Assembly (NCBI RefSeq): GCF_005121165.3
Contig: NZ_CP034413.3
Coordinates: forward strand, 1,612,001-1,676,000
DNA from: Dysosmobacter welbionis
GTDB lineage: Bacteria > Bacillota > Clostridia > Oscillospirales > Oscillospiraceae
Reading direction: 5' to 3'
Length of the DNA: 64,000 nt
The position numbers were made by a program, and so were the translations under genes. Shown in pieces: positions 18,698-27,732 of the stretch. Within the stretch, counting starts at the first letter, position 1. Each line of letters begins with the position of its first letter. The notes under the pieces are model-generated. The model was not told the origin of the DNA. It was given only the letters and a program-made list of their open reading frames with translations, and ran no database searches.

Positions 18698-19735
18698 TTA
18701 CGGCTGGAACAAAATCTTGATACGCATTTCCTTCTTTGCCCGAATCATCTCGATCACGTTCTGGAAGTCTTCCAGACGCTTGATATGGGTAATGAGCGGT
18801 TTTACCTTCAGCTTCCCCTCTACCATGTAGCGCAGCACCGGCGTAAAGGAGTTGGGGCTGGCCAGAGAGCCGATGAGCGCCGCATCTTTTACGATCAGCG
18901 TGTTCATGGCAACATCCACATTAGCTCCATTGTACCAGCTGACAGCTACGATCCGTCCGGTGGGCTTCAGGGCCTGCACCGCCATATTCAGTGCGACGTT
19001 GCTGCCCGATGTCTCGATCACGATCTCAGGACCGCCCTCAGTCAGTTCCCTTGCCCGCTGTATCACATCCTCATTGTGATAGTTGATGGTCTCATGGATG
19101 CCGCACTCCCGGGCGATAGCCAGCTTCTCATCCCAGCTGCCTGCCATGATGACCCGACTGGCACCCGCAATATTGGCAAGCTGTGCCGCCAGCTGGCCAA
19201 TGGGACCATCTCCGATCACCAGCACCTGGGCGCCGGCGGGAATCTGCGCCTTGGTGACCGCGTACATGGCGGTTGCGGCAGGCTCTGCCAGAGCGGCCTC
19301 CTCCAAGCTCAGCCCTTCGGGGATATGATACAGATGCCGTTGCGGTATCGCCACATACTGGGCAAACACACCCTGGCGGTTGCGGTAAGATCCTACGACC
19401 TCCCGGTTGGGGCACAGATTATAATGGCCCTGCCGGCAGTTTTCGCACTCGCCGCATCCCAAGCTCACATCGGAGGTGACCTGGTCTCCCGCTTTAAAAT
19501 CCCGGACATTCTTGCCCACAGCCACCACCGTGCCGCTCCACTCATGGCCGGGAATGATGGGGTACTTGGTGTTGCCGTTTTTGATATGGATCATCTCTCC
19601 TGTTAGCAGTTCAATATCCGTAGCACAGAACCCGGCATAAGCGATCTGTGCCAAGACTTCGTCATCCCGAATCTCAGGCTGCGGGATCTCGGAATACTCG
19701 ATTACTCCCGGATCCATGAACCGAATGGCTTTCAT
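18698..19735 (-). CDS. Zinc-dependent medium-chain dehydrogenase
   Basis: NAD(P)-dependent alcohol/polyol dehydrogenase of the MDR family, 345 residues. The catalytic zinc ligands are seen in GFCATDIE near residue 33 and PGHEWSG near 62; structural zinc cysteines lie in CGECENCRQGHYNLC near 93. The Rossmann motif is VLVIGDGPIGQLAAQ near 168. ATG 19735 follows AAGGAGA and overlaps the previous gene's stop by one base (TGATG). The nearest character is threonine/sorbitol dehydrogenase-like. Probably oxidises a hydroxyl of the imported substrate. Confidence 0.9.
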   Translation of the reverse strand: MKAIRFMDPGVIEYSEIPQPEIRDDEVLAQIAYAGFCATDIELLTGEMIHIKNGNTKYPIIPGHEWSGTVVAVGKNVRDFKAGDQVTSDVSLGCGECENCRQGHYNLCPNREVVGSYRNRQGVFAQYVAIPQRHLYHIPEGLSLEEAALAEPAATAMYAVTKAQIPAGAQVLVIGDGPIGQLAAQLANIAGASRVIMAGSWDEKLAIARECGIHETINYHNEDVIQRARELTEGGPEIVIETSGSNVALNMAVQALKPTGRIVAVSWYNGANVDVAMNTLIVKDAALIGSLASPNSFTPVLRYMVEGKLKVKPLITHIKRLEDFQNVIEMIRAKKEMRIKILFQP

Positions 19736-20535
19736 CAGGCGGTCTCCTTCTTTCTTTCCCGATTTGTATGACATTGCATCGTTCGAATCTCCCCCTGCCG
19801 GAAGCAGAGCGGCTGGCAAGTCCCTTTTAGGAGCAGCTGCTCACAAAACTGACCGGGAAGCCCGCCGTGCTCCATAAAGGTCCAGAAGTGGCAGGGCACT
19901 GCATATCTCGCGCCAGTCAATTCCGCCGCCGCCGCTCCTTCCTCAGCGTTCATGTTGCCAAATGCACCATTGACAGACAGCACCGCAATATCCGGCTCAA
20001 AGATCCTGATCTCCTGAAACAACTCCGAGTGAAACGCCGTGTCTCCGGAAAAATAGAGCCGATGACCTGCAAACGCCACCAAGAGCCCGATAGCATCCGG
20101 CGCCATGGTACCGTGATCCGCCATCACTGCCCGAATCAGGATCTTTTCATCCTGATAGCATTCTCCTCTGTCCAGACGATGGCAGCGGTGGGCCTGTATG
20201 CCCAGTTCAATGAACTTCTCCTGACAGCTGGCAGGCCCGAAAAACAAGGTCCTTTTTGTGCACTGTGCCACAATTGGAATCGCATCATAATCGAAGTGAT
20301 CAAAATGCAGATGGCTGGTCACATAATAATCTACCGCCAGCTCTTCCGGCGCGATCAGCATGGGTGAGAGTCGTTTGAATCCTCGAATCCGCTCGCCGCA
20401 CTCCGTCAGATAGGGATCGAGCACCATGCTTGTTCCGTCGGGAGCCTTCAGGAGAAATCCGGCCTGGCCAAGCCAGCAAATTCCCAGATGATCTGGAGGA
20501 ACTTGTGTTCCCCGAATTTCCTCTGCGAGATTCAT
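19735..20535 (-). CDS. Metallo-beta-lactamase-fold hydrolase, UlaG-like
   Basis: Metal-dependent hydrolase of the UlaG (ascorbate-6-phosphate lactonase) subgroup, 266 residues. CWLGQAGFLLK near residue 20, the metal motif TSHLHFDHFD near 73, ADHGTMAPDAIG near 138 and YFSGDTAFH near 160 are family-typical, as is CHFWTFMEHGG near 215. Coupled to the dehydrogenase gene by a 1-bp overlap. In this setting lactone hydrolysis after sugar oxidation is likely, but substrate is not fixed by sequence. Confidence 0.85.
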   Translation of the reverse strand: MNLAEEIRGTQVPPDHLGICWLGQAGFLLKAPDGTSMVLDPYLTECGERIRGFKRLSPMLIAPEELAVDYYVTSHLHFDHFDYDAIPIVAQCTKRTLFFGPASCQEKFIELGIQAHRCHRLDRGECYQDEKILIRAVMADHGTMAPDAIGLLVAFAGHRLYFSGDTAFHSELFQEIRIFEPDIAVLSVNGAFGNMNAEEGAAAAELTGARYAVPCHFWTFMEHGGLPGQFCEQLLLKGTCQPLCFRQGEIRTMQCHTNRERKKETA

Positions 20536-20556
20536 CCTACTACCTTTCTCAGTTCC

Positions 20557-21417
20557 TCAATATAAGCAGCCCTCAAGCCAGGAATACCGCTCGTCAAACT
20601 GGACCTTGTACTTCTTCGTATCGCCAGCCAGGCCCCACAGCAGATACGCACGGGTGCCGGGCAGTGCCACCGTGGTGTGGTAGCCGGTGGGCAGCGCCAC
20701 GGCGGTGTTGTTCTCCTCGATCACATTGACCTCGTCCCAGATCTTCTTGTTCTCGTCCGTCAGATCATAGCCGTGCTGCATGACGCCGCCGCGGCCAGGG
20801 CCATCCTCGGTGGAGGTCATCTGGAAGGAGAAGATCTCATCCAACACGCACTCCTTGCCGGGGCGCTCGTAGTCGTGCCGGTGCGCCGGGAATCCGATCC
20901 AGCCGCCGGGCACGGACACGGTCTCGCCCACGATCAGCAGCTTGGTGATGTGGTCGTTGTGCTTGCCGGGCTGGCCGAAGATGAAGCGGTACTTCCGCTT
21001 GTAGATGTACTCGCCGGGTTCTCCCTCCTCGATATTTTCAGGCGGGCAGAAATAGGGGGCATTGCCCTCCTCACAATAGGCGGTGAAAACTCTCGCCTCC
21101 ATGCCCTTCTCGCTGTACAGCTTCACTGTGGCTTTGGGCGGCACATACAGGGCGGTGGGCAGATCGTCATAGACATTGCCGCGCTGGCCCTTGGCGCCGT
21201 CCACAACGGTCACGCCCTCATACTCCACCCAGCAGGTCATGTCGCCCTGCTGCAGCACGATGGCCTGCTCCTCACCGGTGACCTTGTACTCCAGCGTCTG
21301 GCCGGGGTTGAGAAGGATTCGGCCGAATCCCTCATAGGTCATATCCGAGTTGGCCTTGGAGATCACGCTCTCATAGCCGTTCAGGTCCTGAAAGCGGTAT
21401 ACAGTTGTGTAAGACAT
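20557..21417 (-). CDS. IolB/KduI-family isomerase
   Basis: Double-cupin isomerase related to 5-deoxyglucuronate isomerase (IolB) and KduI, 286 residues. The metal-binding part is seen as GWIGFPAHRHDYE near residue 180 followed by LDEIFSFQ, with VMQHGYD near 217 and LPTGYHTTVALPG near 247. In inositol breakdown IolB converts 5-deoxyglucuronate to 2-deoxy-5-keto-gluconate. Here no iolC/D/E genes are present, so it may act on a related uronate. ATG 21417 behind AAAAAGGAG; 35 bp after the next upstream gene. Confidence 0.8.
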   Translation of the reverse strand: MSYTTVYRFQDLNGYESVISKANSDMTYEGFGRILLNPGQTLEYKVTGEEQAIVLQQGDMTCWVEYEGVTVVDGAKGQRGNVYDDLPTALYVPPKATVKLYSEKGMEARVFTAYCEEGNAPYFCPPENIEEGEPGEYIYKRKYRFIFGQPGKHNDHITKLLIVGETVSVPGGWIGFPAHRHDYERPGKECVLDEIFSFQMTSTEDGPGRGGVMQHGYDLTDENKKIWDEVNVIEENNTAVALPTGYHTTVALPGTRAYLLWGLAGDTKKYKVQFDERYSWLEGCLY

Positions 21418-21452
21418 TTGCGTCCACTCCTTTTTCCTTGATTTGAATGCAA

Positions 21453-22406
21453 TTATTTCAATACTTCCTTGTTGACGGGATAGGTGACCGGTTTGCCGGC
21501 GAGATACTCAGTGATCCCCTGGGCGCTGTCCATAGCCATAGCCCGAAGCGCCCCGTTGCTGAGTGCCGCATTGTGGGGAGAGACGATCACATTCTCCATG
21601 GAGAAGAGCGGATTGTCATCAGCAGGCGGCTCCTGCTCAAACACATCCAGGCCGGCCCCGGCGATCTCGCCGGACTTCAGGGCCTCGATCATGGCGGCCT
21701 CGTCGATCACGGCACCCCGGGCGGCGTTGATGATGAAGGCGGTGTTCTTCATAGCCTTGAACTGCTCCGCACCCACCAGATGGAAGGTAGAGGGGAACAG
21801 AGAGGTGTGGACGATGACGAAATCGGACTTTGCATACAGCTCCTCCGGCGTCGCCATGGTGATCCCCAGTCCCTCGACATCCGCCTGCTTCACATAGGGA
21901 TCCGTGGCCAGAATGTTCATCTCAAAGCCGGAGAGCTTCTTCACCACCAGCCGGGAGATCTTGCCCATGCCGATGATGCCCACCGTGGCGCCCTTCAGCT
22001 CGATGGTCTTGTAGGTGTTGCGCTCTTTGAACTGGCCGGCCCGGGTCAGCTGATCCATCTGCACCGTCCGCTTGGACAGTGCCAGCAGCAGCATCACGAT
22101 ATGCTCCGCCACGGCGTTCAGGTTGGAGAAGGGGGCGTTGACCACCAGGATCCCCTTTTCCGTGGCGTGATCCACCGCGATATTGTCCACGCCCATGCCG
22201 TGCTTGGCGACTACCTTCAACGTCGGGATGGCGTCCATGATCTCCGCCGTGATCTTCGCCGAGCGGATCAGGATCGCGGAGCAGCCCTGCGCCTGCCGGA
22301 TGATCTCGCCGCTCTCCGTGGAAGTGCCCTGCACGACCTCGAAATTCTCCCGGAGATACGCCACCGCATCCGGGTGGATATGCTCGGTCAGAAATACCTT
22401 TTCCAT
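21453..22406 (-). CDS. D-isomer-specific 2-hydroxyacid dehydrogenase
   Basis: NAD-dependent 2-hydroxyacid dehydrogenase of the SerA/D-lactate family, 317 residues. VGIIGMGKISRLVVKK near residue 140 is the dinucleotide fold. The catalytic arginine is in IINAARGAVID near 228, the glutamate in FEQEPPADD near 258 and the histidine in SPHNAALS near 277. It would interconvert a 2-keto acid and 2-hydroxy acid, perhaps the product of the neighbouring aldolase. ATG 22406 behind GAGAAGGAG. Confidence 0.9.
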   Translation of the reverse strand: MEKVFLTEHIHPDAVAYLRENFEVVQGTSTESGEIIRQAQGCSAILIRSAKITAEIMDAIPTLKVVAKHGMGVDNIAVDHATEKGILVVNAPFSNLNAVAEHIVMLLLALSKRTVQMDQLTRAGQFKERNTYKTIELKGATVGIIGMGKISRLVVKKLSGFEMNILATDPYVKQADVEGLGITMATPEELYAKSDFVIVHTSLFPSTFHLVGAEQFKAMKNTAFIINAARGAVIDEAAMIEALKSGEIAGAGLDVFEQEPPADDNPLFSMENVIVSPHNAALSNGALRAMAMDSAQGITEYLAGKPVTYPVNKEVLK

Positions 22407-22424
22407 GTTTATGTACGCTCCTTC

Positions 22425-23189
22425 TCAGCCGCGGATCCGGCTGATGGTCTCCTTGCCCCACTTGACGATGATCCCTTCGTCAGAGGAGAGCAGAATATAC
22501 TGCACGCCCTTGGCCATCAGCGCCTTGGCCGCCTCGGCGGAAGCCGCCGTGGTGCCCACTGCCTTGCCGGCTGCCAGCGTCTTGGCGGTGATGGTGTCGA
22601 TGGCTGCCTTCACCTCTGGGTCCGTGGTCTTGCCGGGTACACCGTAGGACTGGGACAGGTCCATGGGTCCGATGAAGATGACATCGATGCCGTCCACCTT
22701 CAGGACCTCGTCCAGATTCTCCACACAGGTCTTGCTCTCACAGTGGGAGACGATCATCGTGTTGGCATTGGCGGTGTCGATATACTCCTGCACGCCGCAG
22801 GTGCCGTAGTCACAAGCCCGCACGCTGGGGGACAGGCCCCGCACGCCCAGGGGGGTATACTTCACATAGGACACCAGGTTCCGGGCCTGCTCCGGGGTAT
22901 CCACATTGGGCACCTGCACGCCCGCATATCCCAGGTCCAGATTCTGCAGGATCTCCACCTGCTGGTTCTCCCGAACCCGCACAATGGGCGTGATGCCGGC
23001 CGCGTCCGCTGCCCGGACGATGTTGCTCAGCTGTTCCCGGTCCACCGCCACATGCTCTGTATCCAGTACGAAGAAGTCGAACCCCGCCAGGGCCAGCAGC
23101 TCCGGAACCGCAGGGTCCGTCAGCTTCACAAAGGTGCCGATGGCACTCTCGCCATTGCGAATCTTCTCCTTGAGCATATTCTTGCGCAT
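22425..23189 (-). CDS. HpcH/HpaI-family class II aldolase
   Basis: Divalent-metal pyruvate-type aldolase, 254 residues, cleaving 2-keto-3-deoxy sugar acids or 4-hydroxy-2-oxo acids. It has IGTFVKLTDPAVPELLALAG near residue 17, FFVLDTEH near 38 and the metal-binding GIDVIFIGPMDLSQSYG near 167, with the glutamate in SHCESKTCVEN near 148. First gene of the operon; start ATG 23189 behind AAAGGAAG, with a second in-frame ATG four codons later. A leader of about 200 bases separates it from the -24/-12 promoter. Confidence 0.88.
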   Translation of the reverse strand: MRKNMLKEKIRNGESAIGTFVKLTDPAVPELLALAGFDFFVLDTEHVAVDREQLSNIVRAADAAGITPIVRVRENQQVEILQNLDLGYAGVQVPNVDTPEQARNLVSYVKYTPLGVRGLSPSVRACDYGTCGVQEYIDTANANTMIVSHCESKTCVENLDEVLKVDGIDVIFIGPMDLSQSYGVPGKTTDPEVKAAIDTITAKTLAAGKAVGTTAASAEAAKALMAKGVQYILLSSDEGIIVKWGKETISRIRG

Positions 23190-23407
23190 TTGTATGACTT
23201 CCTTTTGTGTAAATTACAGGTTCCGGGGCGAGGCCGGATTTCGGGGCAGCGCGTTCGGTGTCTTACTCTAGAAAAGCCGCCGCCTTCACCAGAAAAAGAT
23301 TCTGCTGAATAGGGACATTGCTGTCGCGCAGCAGTGCATCCGTTTTCTGTCAGCCACCTTGTCTAAGTTTCTCCCGCCTCCTGCGGTTGCTGTCCGCCCT
23401 GTTATTA

Positions 23408-23423
23408 AGCAATATTTATGCCA
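23408..23423 (-). promoter_or_regulatory. Sigma-54 (-24/-12) promoter of the catabolic operon
   Basis: The minus strand reads TGGCAT-N5-TTGCT, matching the sigma-54 consensus TGGCAC-N5-TTGCA/T at all key positions, including the GG and GC. It lies about 220 bp upstream of the aldolase start and downstream of a sigma-54 activator gene. Confidence 0.8.
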
Positions 23424-23479
23424 AAGTGATAATTCTGCCGAAAACGAATTTTTTCGTGAGGTTCACACAAAAGTCTGGG

Positions 23480-23596
23480 ACGAAATTGTGCATATTGGCT
23501 ATAAATGCCGCATATATTCGTGCAAAAACAATGCATATTACAGACAACCGCACTCTTCATGTGCGCAAAATTGCATCAGCGTTGCTATTTTGCATA
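23480..23596 (-). promoter_or_regulatory. Possible activator-binding region upstream of the -24/-12 promoter
   Basis: About 60-175 bp upstream of the sigma-54 promoter are repeated TGCATATT boxes and a spaced inverted repeat GCAAAAT/ATTTTGC (about 23564-23592). Position and repetition fit enhancer sites for the adjacent regulator; no consensus is known to me. Confidence 0.35.
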
Positions 23597-23597
23597 C

Positions 23598-23635
23598 GAG
23601 ATGACGGAGAAAGGTTTCCCTCTCCCCGTCATCTC
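23598..23635 (-). terminator. Hairpin after the sigma-54 activator gene
   Basis: GAGATGACGG (23598-23607) pairs with CCGTCATCTC (23626-23635), with further partial pairing inside. It follows the activator stop by about 14 bp. The T tract is weak. Confidence 0.5.
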
Positions 23636-23648
23636 TCTTTCGAACCAT

Positions 23649-25039
23649 TTACTTATTTTGTTTTCTGGAAGACATGTCCTTATAAAGCTGCATTTTCCGG
23701 GTAATAGTGGACGGATTGACATCCAGCGCTGCAGCGGCCTTGCGAATGGATCCGTATTTTTCGATGGCGCGTTCAATTGCCGCATATTCCGCCCGTTCTA
23801 CTACGCTTTTCAATGAAACCGTTTCCTCTTCTTCCTCCGCAGATACTTGCTGAGGCCGCCGAAGCTTCAGTGGCAAGTTCTCCCGCCGAATAATGTCGCC
23901 CGGAGTGGTAATCACCAAATTTTCCAGCAGATTTTCCAACTCCCGGACATTTCCCGGCCAGCAATATCCTTCAAACGCATCGATCGTGTCTGAATAGATA
24001 GATTTATTGGTGTGGTATTTCTGGTTTTCCACCATGAGGAAATGGTTAATCAGCGGAATGATATCCTCCCGGCGCTCCCGCAGCGGCGGAATGAAAATTG
24101 AAACCACATTCAGTCGGTAATATAGATCCTCCCGGAACGTTCCCTCTCTGACCATCTGTTCCAGATTGCGATTTGTCGCCGCAATCACTCTTACATCCAA
24201 GGCAATGGGTTCTGTCCCGCCCACACGGGTCACTTTTTTTTGCTGTAAGACACGCAGAAGCTTTACCTGCATATGCAGGGGCAGATCGCCGATCTCGTCC
24301 AAAAAGACCGTCCCTCCGTTGGCGGCCTCAAACAGGCCCTTGTGTCCCTTGTTGTCCGCCCCGGTAAATGCCCCCTTCTCATAGCCAAACAGCTCAGACT
24401 CTATGAGATTTTCTGGAATGGCCCCACAGTTTACCTGCAGATACGGCCAGTCTTTCCGGGGGCTGTTGTTTACAATCAGTTCAGAAATAATTTCCTTTCC
24501 CGTTCCGGATTCACCCAGAATCAGTACGGTGGCTCCATCAAATGCGGCCACCCGCTGTGCCAATGTAATAACTTCGTTGAACGCCTTGCTGTTTGCAATA
24601 ATGGTCCCCTCACCCAGGCGGATCCGCATGCTCTCCAGTTGGCGGGACTGCTGCTGGATAATCGTATCCTTGCTCTTCAGACTGTTCTGGAGTTCATTGA
24701 GGGCTGTGATATCCCGGACATTGTTAAATACATATTTGACATTTCCGACATCATCGAAAATGGGTGTGGCCGTAGCCAGAACCGTCAGCCGCGTGTGATA
24801 ATTGTAGCTGATTTTTGAAATCTGCTTTTTTTGCCGGATAACCTCCAGAATGACAGAATTGGAAAAAATCTTTTCATCCAGAAGCTGTTGCGTCGTTCTG
24901 CCCTCCAGTTCCGCTTTGCTGACCCCCAGGAGCGAGGCATTGGCTGAATTTGCAAAGAGCACTTTGCCTTCTCCATCGGTAATCCAAACACCATCAAAGA
25001 GGATTCCATCATTTCAATCAAGGCATTGCTATCAATCAC
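23649..25039 (-). CDS. Sigma-54-dependent transcriptional activator (PAS-AAA+-Fis), one apparent frameshift
   Basis: Enhancer-binding protein that remodels sigma-54 polymerase. Domain order: PAS sensor (FDGVWITDGEGKVLFAN, roughly residues 12-120), AAA+ domain with Walker A GESGTGKE, the sigma-54 contact GAFTGAD and Walker B VFLDEIGDL, then a Fis-type helix-turn-helix (YGSIRKAAAALDVNPSTITR). GTG 25039 follows AAAAGGAGATACGCC. After codon 12 the frame slips near 25002; adding one base gives a continuous 463-residue protein. The uninterrupted frame alone would start at 24962 and lose the first part of PAS. It very likely controls the operon at 14733-23189. Confidence 0.85.
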
Positions 25040-25487
25040 GGCGTATCTCCTTTTATATACTCGCAGCTGCATCGGTTCTACCGACAAATCATTATAATAT
25101 GGCAAAAATGCCCAATTCCGCAAAATTTCCATGATATATTTATTGCTATTTTATCAAATGCGGGGTTCTCTGTAAAGTGCTTGCCTTTATATCTCACATT
25201 TCATGTTTTTCAGGAGAAAAGAATTGTCTTCATGGAGCAACATCCTCATAACGAGCAAAAAGTATTTAACACAACGAATCGTGACAAGGAAAACTTCTCC
25301 AACAAAAGGAAGGGCAAGGGGAAGCACAAAAAATGGAATCGTAAAAATTCTGCAAAACTCCGTCATGAATGCTTTTGGCTTCTATGGCTGTATCGGCTCC
25401 GAGCATTTCCACGTCGGGCCGTATGCCTTGACTTGAAGTGCGTTTATACCCCATCTTCTGTAAAAAAATTGGTTCATACCTAAAACT
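25040..25487. other. Upstream region of the activator and unassigned sequence
   Basis: An AT-rich stretch near 25085-25160 probably holds the activator promoter (TATTATAAT-like on the minus strand). The remainder, to 25487, has only short frames with no recognisable family. Confidence 0.35.
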
Positions 25488-25490
25488 AAA

Positions 25491-25526
25491 CGGCGTAGAC
25501 TGCATACAGTCTGCGCCGCTTAATTT
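25491..25526 (-). terminator. Bidirectional terminator hairpin
   Basis: CGGCG-AGACTG (25491-25502) pairs with CAGTCT-CGCCG (25507-25518) around one mismatch. TTTTT follows on the plus strand and a T-rich run on the minus strand. It lies just past the DUF6076 stop. Confidence 0.7.
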
Positions 25527-25537
25527 TTCCTTCTTTA

Positions 25538-26494
25538 TCATGATTCCCGCAGCCAGGCAGCGTAGTCTTCCGGGGACAGCCTCCCCGCTTCGCACTCCGC
25601 TTTTTTCTCTCTGGCACGTTCGTCCCACGCGTAGAGCTCCTCCGGCTCCAGCTTTCCCGCCTTCATGCGAGCAAAGCGATTCTTGTATTCTCTGCGATAG
25701 TCCTGAAACAAGGCATCCCTGCTCTTCCGTTTCGTCCACAGGGCAATGGCGCCCACTTCCCGGCAGGTGCGGCCTTTCTCGTCAAAAGGCCGGCTACAAT
25801 ATTCGGTGTTGGTACGGCCCGTCAGGGCAAAGTATCTCCCGCAGTTTTTGCACACCCGCATCTTCACTTCCCGCTTGATGCACTCCCGGAGGTGGTAGTC
25901 AATGAGGTCATAGACCACCTCCGGCTCCAAAACCTATGCAAACACTTCATCGTCGATGAGCTCAAAGCCAACCGGCTGCACACAGAACCGAAAGGCACGG
26001 TCTCCTGCTGCCTTGTAGTAGGAGACCATTTTCTGCGGTACCGTTTCCTCGGACTCCTGATCCGTATCCAATACATGTTGGATCAGCTCCAGGATCTGAG
26101 CTTGCATCTGCCGAAGCTTCTCCGGCAGATGATACAGATACGCCCGGGGCAGCACGTCCTCTGTATAGCTATTGAATAGCTTGGCATGGGTAAGACGGCA
26201 ATTCATATCCAGCCGAAACTGCTGAAAATAGATGTGGCGCGAAGCCAAGTCATCCAGCAGCGCAAGCGCGTTCTGGTGATGTTGCTCTTCTTTCGTTGCT
26301 GCCAGTTTCCAGAACTCGTCATTCAACTTTTGAATAATGGCGTCTATGGGGTCCAGGTCCATATAGAGCAGCGACATCAAGCTTTCCGGGAACGGGACTG
26401 TCTCAGAAAACGTGACCGCTTCGCCAAGTGTCTACTCGCTGTAAAGATAGTGCTCCTGCTCATGGGCGATATAGGTTTTGAATGTGTACCTCAT
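25538..26494 (-). pseudogene. DUF6076-type protein with two in-frame amber codons
   Basis: From ATG 26494 a single frame of 318 codons runs to 25538, broken only by TAG at 26432-26434 (after YLYSE) and TAG at 25934-25936 (after DDEVFA). The C-terminal third has a zinc-type MRVCKNCGRYFALTGRTN with EYCSRPFDEKGRTC, then basic, helical sequence ending DYAAWLRES. This matches DUF6076, common on Clostridia mobile elements and of unknown function. No frameshift is present, so either two point mutations inactivated it or the ambers are read through. The first is likelier given the decayed surroundings. Confidence 0.65.
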
Positions 26495-26500
26495 CAAAGC

Positions 26501-27024
26501 AATGTGCCCCACCCCAGACTAATTTACAAACTGTTCATTAATTGGTCTTGACGCAAAGAGTGTGGTTTGTTACGCCCGGGTTAGGCGAGCAATAGAATAA
26601 TGCCTTTAAAACCAAGTCTGGATTAGACAGTTAGAAAAATCAAGAATTCTATCTGGCCGCGATTGTACCTCGATAACTGCATACCCACCACCAAAGCCGA
26701 TACTTGCCGGAAAGAGTGCCGCCAGAACTCTGCTGTCAAGCAACAGGCGCGCCCACTAAGGCGAAAGGAAACGCCGTGCGTGACAAACAAGGCCGCAGAG
26801 TAGGAACCGGTACGGCGTGCGGCCCACGAATTTTTGTAAAGGAGGTGCGTGTGATCAGCGTACAAGGTCCGCAGCAAAAGGAAAGCCGCCGAAACTGCTG
26901 CAACAGTCCGCCGGCACGCCGCGTTCCGAAAAACGCAGATTCCATCTGCAGACAGTCTAACAGAGAGGCTTCCGGAACGCAAGATTTTGTTCTCTGAATT
27001 TCGAAAAGAACACGGAGGTACTCT
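26501..27024. other. Unassigned stretch before the HTH remnant
   Basis: Frames on both strands here are short and lack recognisable motifs. It lies in the decayed mobile element. Confidence 0.35.
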
Positions 27025-27406
27025 ATGCCGATTCTCGGTGAACGATTCTATCAAATAAGCAATGCCATCTTCTGCTATGACCTGAAACCGATCCCGCTGG
27101 CGGTATACAGCTATCTGGTCTGCTGCGCCGGGCAGAAAGAACTTTGCTGGCCCAGCATCAAGACCATCGCACTGCAGCTGTTCGGAAAACGTTGCGAGGG
27201 ACGCAGTCAGGCAATTAGTGGATCGCGGATTCATCCGCAAGGCGGCAACCAACAAGCTGATGCGCCGCGACGGAAGTTGGCGGCAGAGCAACAACCACTA
27301 CTACATCCTGCCGCTGCCTGCGCTTTCCACCGCAGGGCATCGTGCAAGCAGGAAATCCACCACAGGAGATGTTGTGGAGGAAGTGTATCAGCAAAACAAA
27401 GGATAG
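27025..27406 (+). pseudogene. Helix-turn-helix replication/mobilization protein, frameshifted
   Basis: Begins MPILGERFYQISNAIFCYDL and continues LAVYSYLVCCAGQKELCWP, then SIKTIALQL, a winged-helix pattern seen at the front of conjugative-element helix-turn-helix proteins. Near 27195 the frame breaks; another frame gives QLVDRGFIRKAATNKLMRRD and NNHYYILPLPALS to a stop at 27406. The recognition helix (expected to read like CSENVARDAVR) is damaged. Role in the parent element was probably replication or transfer control. Confidence 0.55.
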
Positions 27407-27732
27407 CAAGGGAAAGCCCGTGAGCCCAGCAAAGCCCTTTGTAGAGCGGTTTGGGCCCCAGTAAGATCCCAGCTCCTCCCGGGGATTTTGGACGGATTTG
27501 GGCCGATTTTGAGGCTCTGCGGAGGACGAAAAAACAGGAGAAAGCCCTGGCGCTTTTATGGCGCCCAGGCAGTCACTTCCGCCCGCAGTGCGGGTGGTTT
27601 TCGGGGACATGGGCTGACGCTTTTCCGGAACGCCCAAACTACGATTGACGCTGTTTCCAGAGAAGCAGACGAATATCCCCGCCATTGCGGGACATTCGCT
27701 GACGCTATCACGGATTTGGGAGGTATTTGACA
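27407..27732 (+). other. Spacer upstream of the relaxase genes
   Basis: No family recognised. Its end carries the GGGAGGT ribosome site of the next gene. Confidence 0.4.

Noticed and set aside
21447-23312. A 621-codon plus-strand frame
   Set aside because: It runs antisense across two conserved enzymes (hydroxyacid dehydrogenase and aldolase). High GC keeps it open.
25181-25483. A 100-codon plus-strand frame with Lys-rich sequence
   Set aside because: No ribosome site and no family match; it ends at a terminator that serves the opposite strand.
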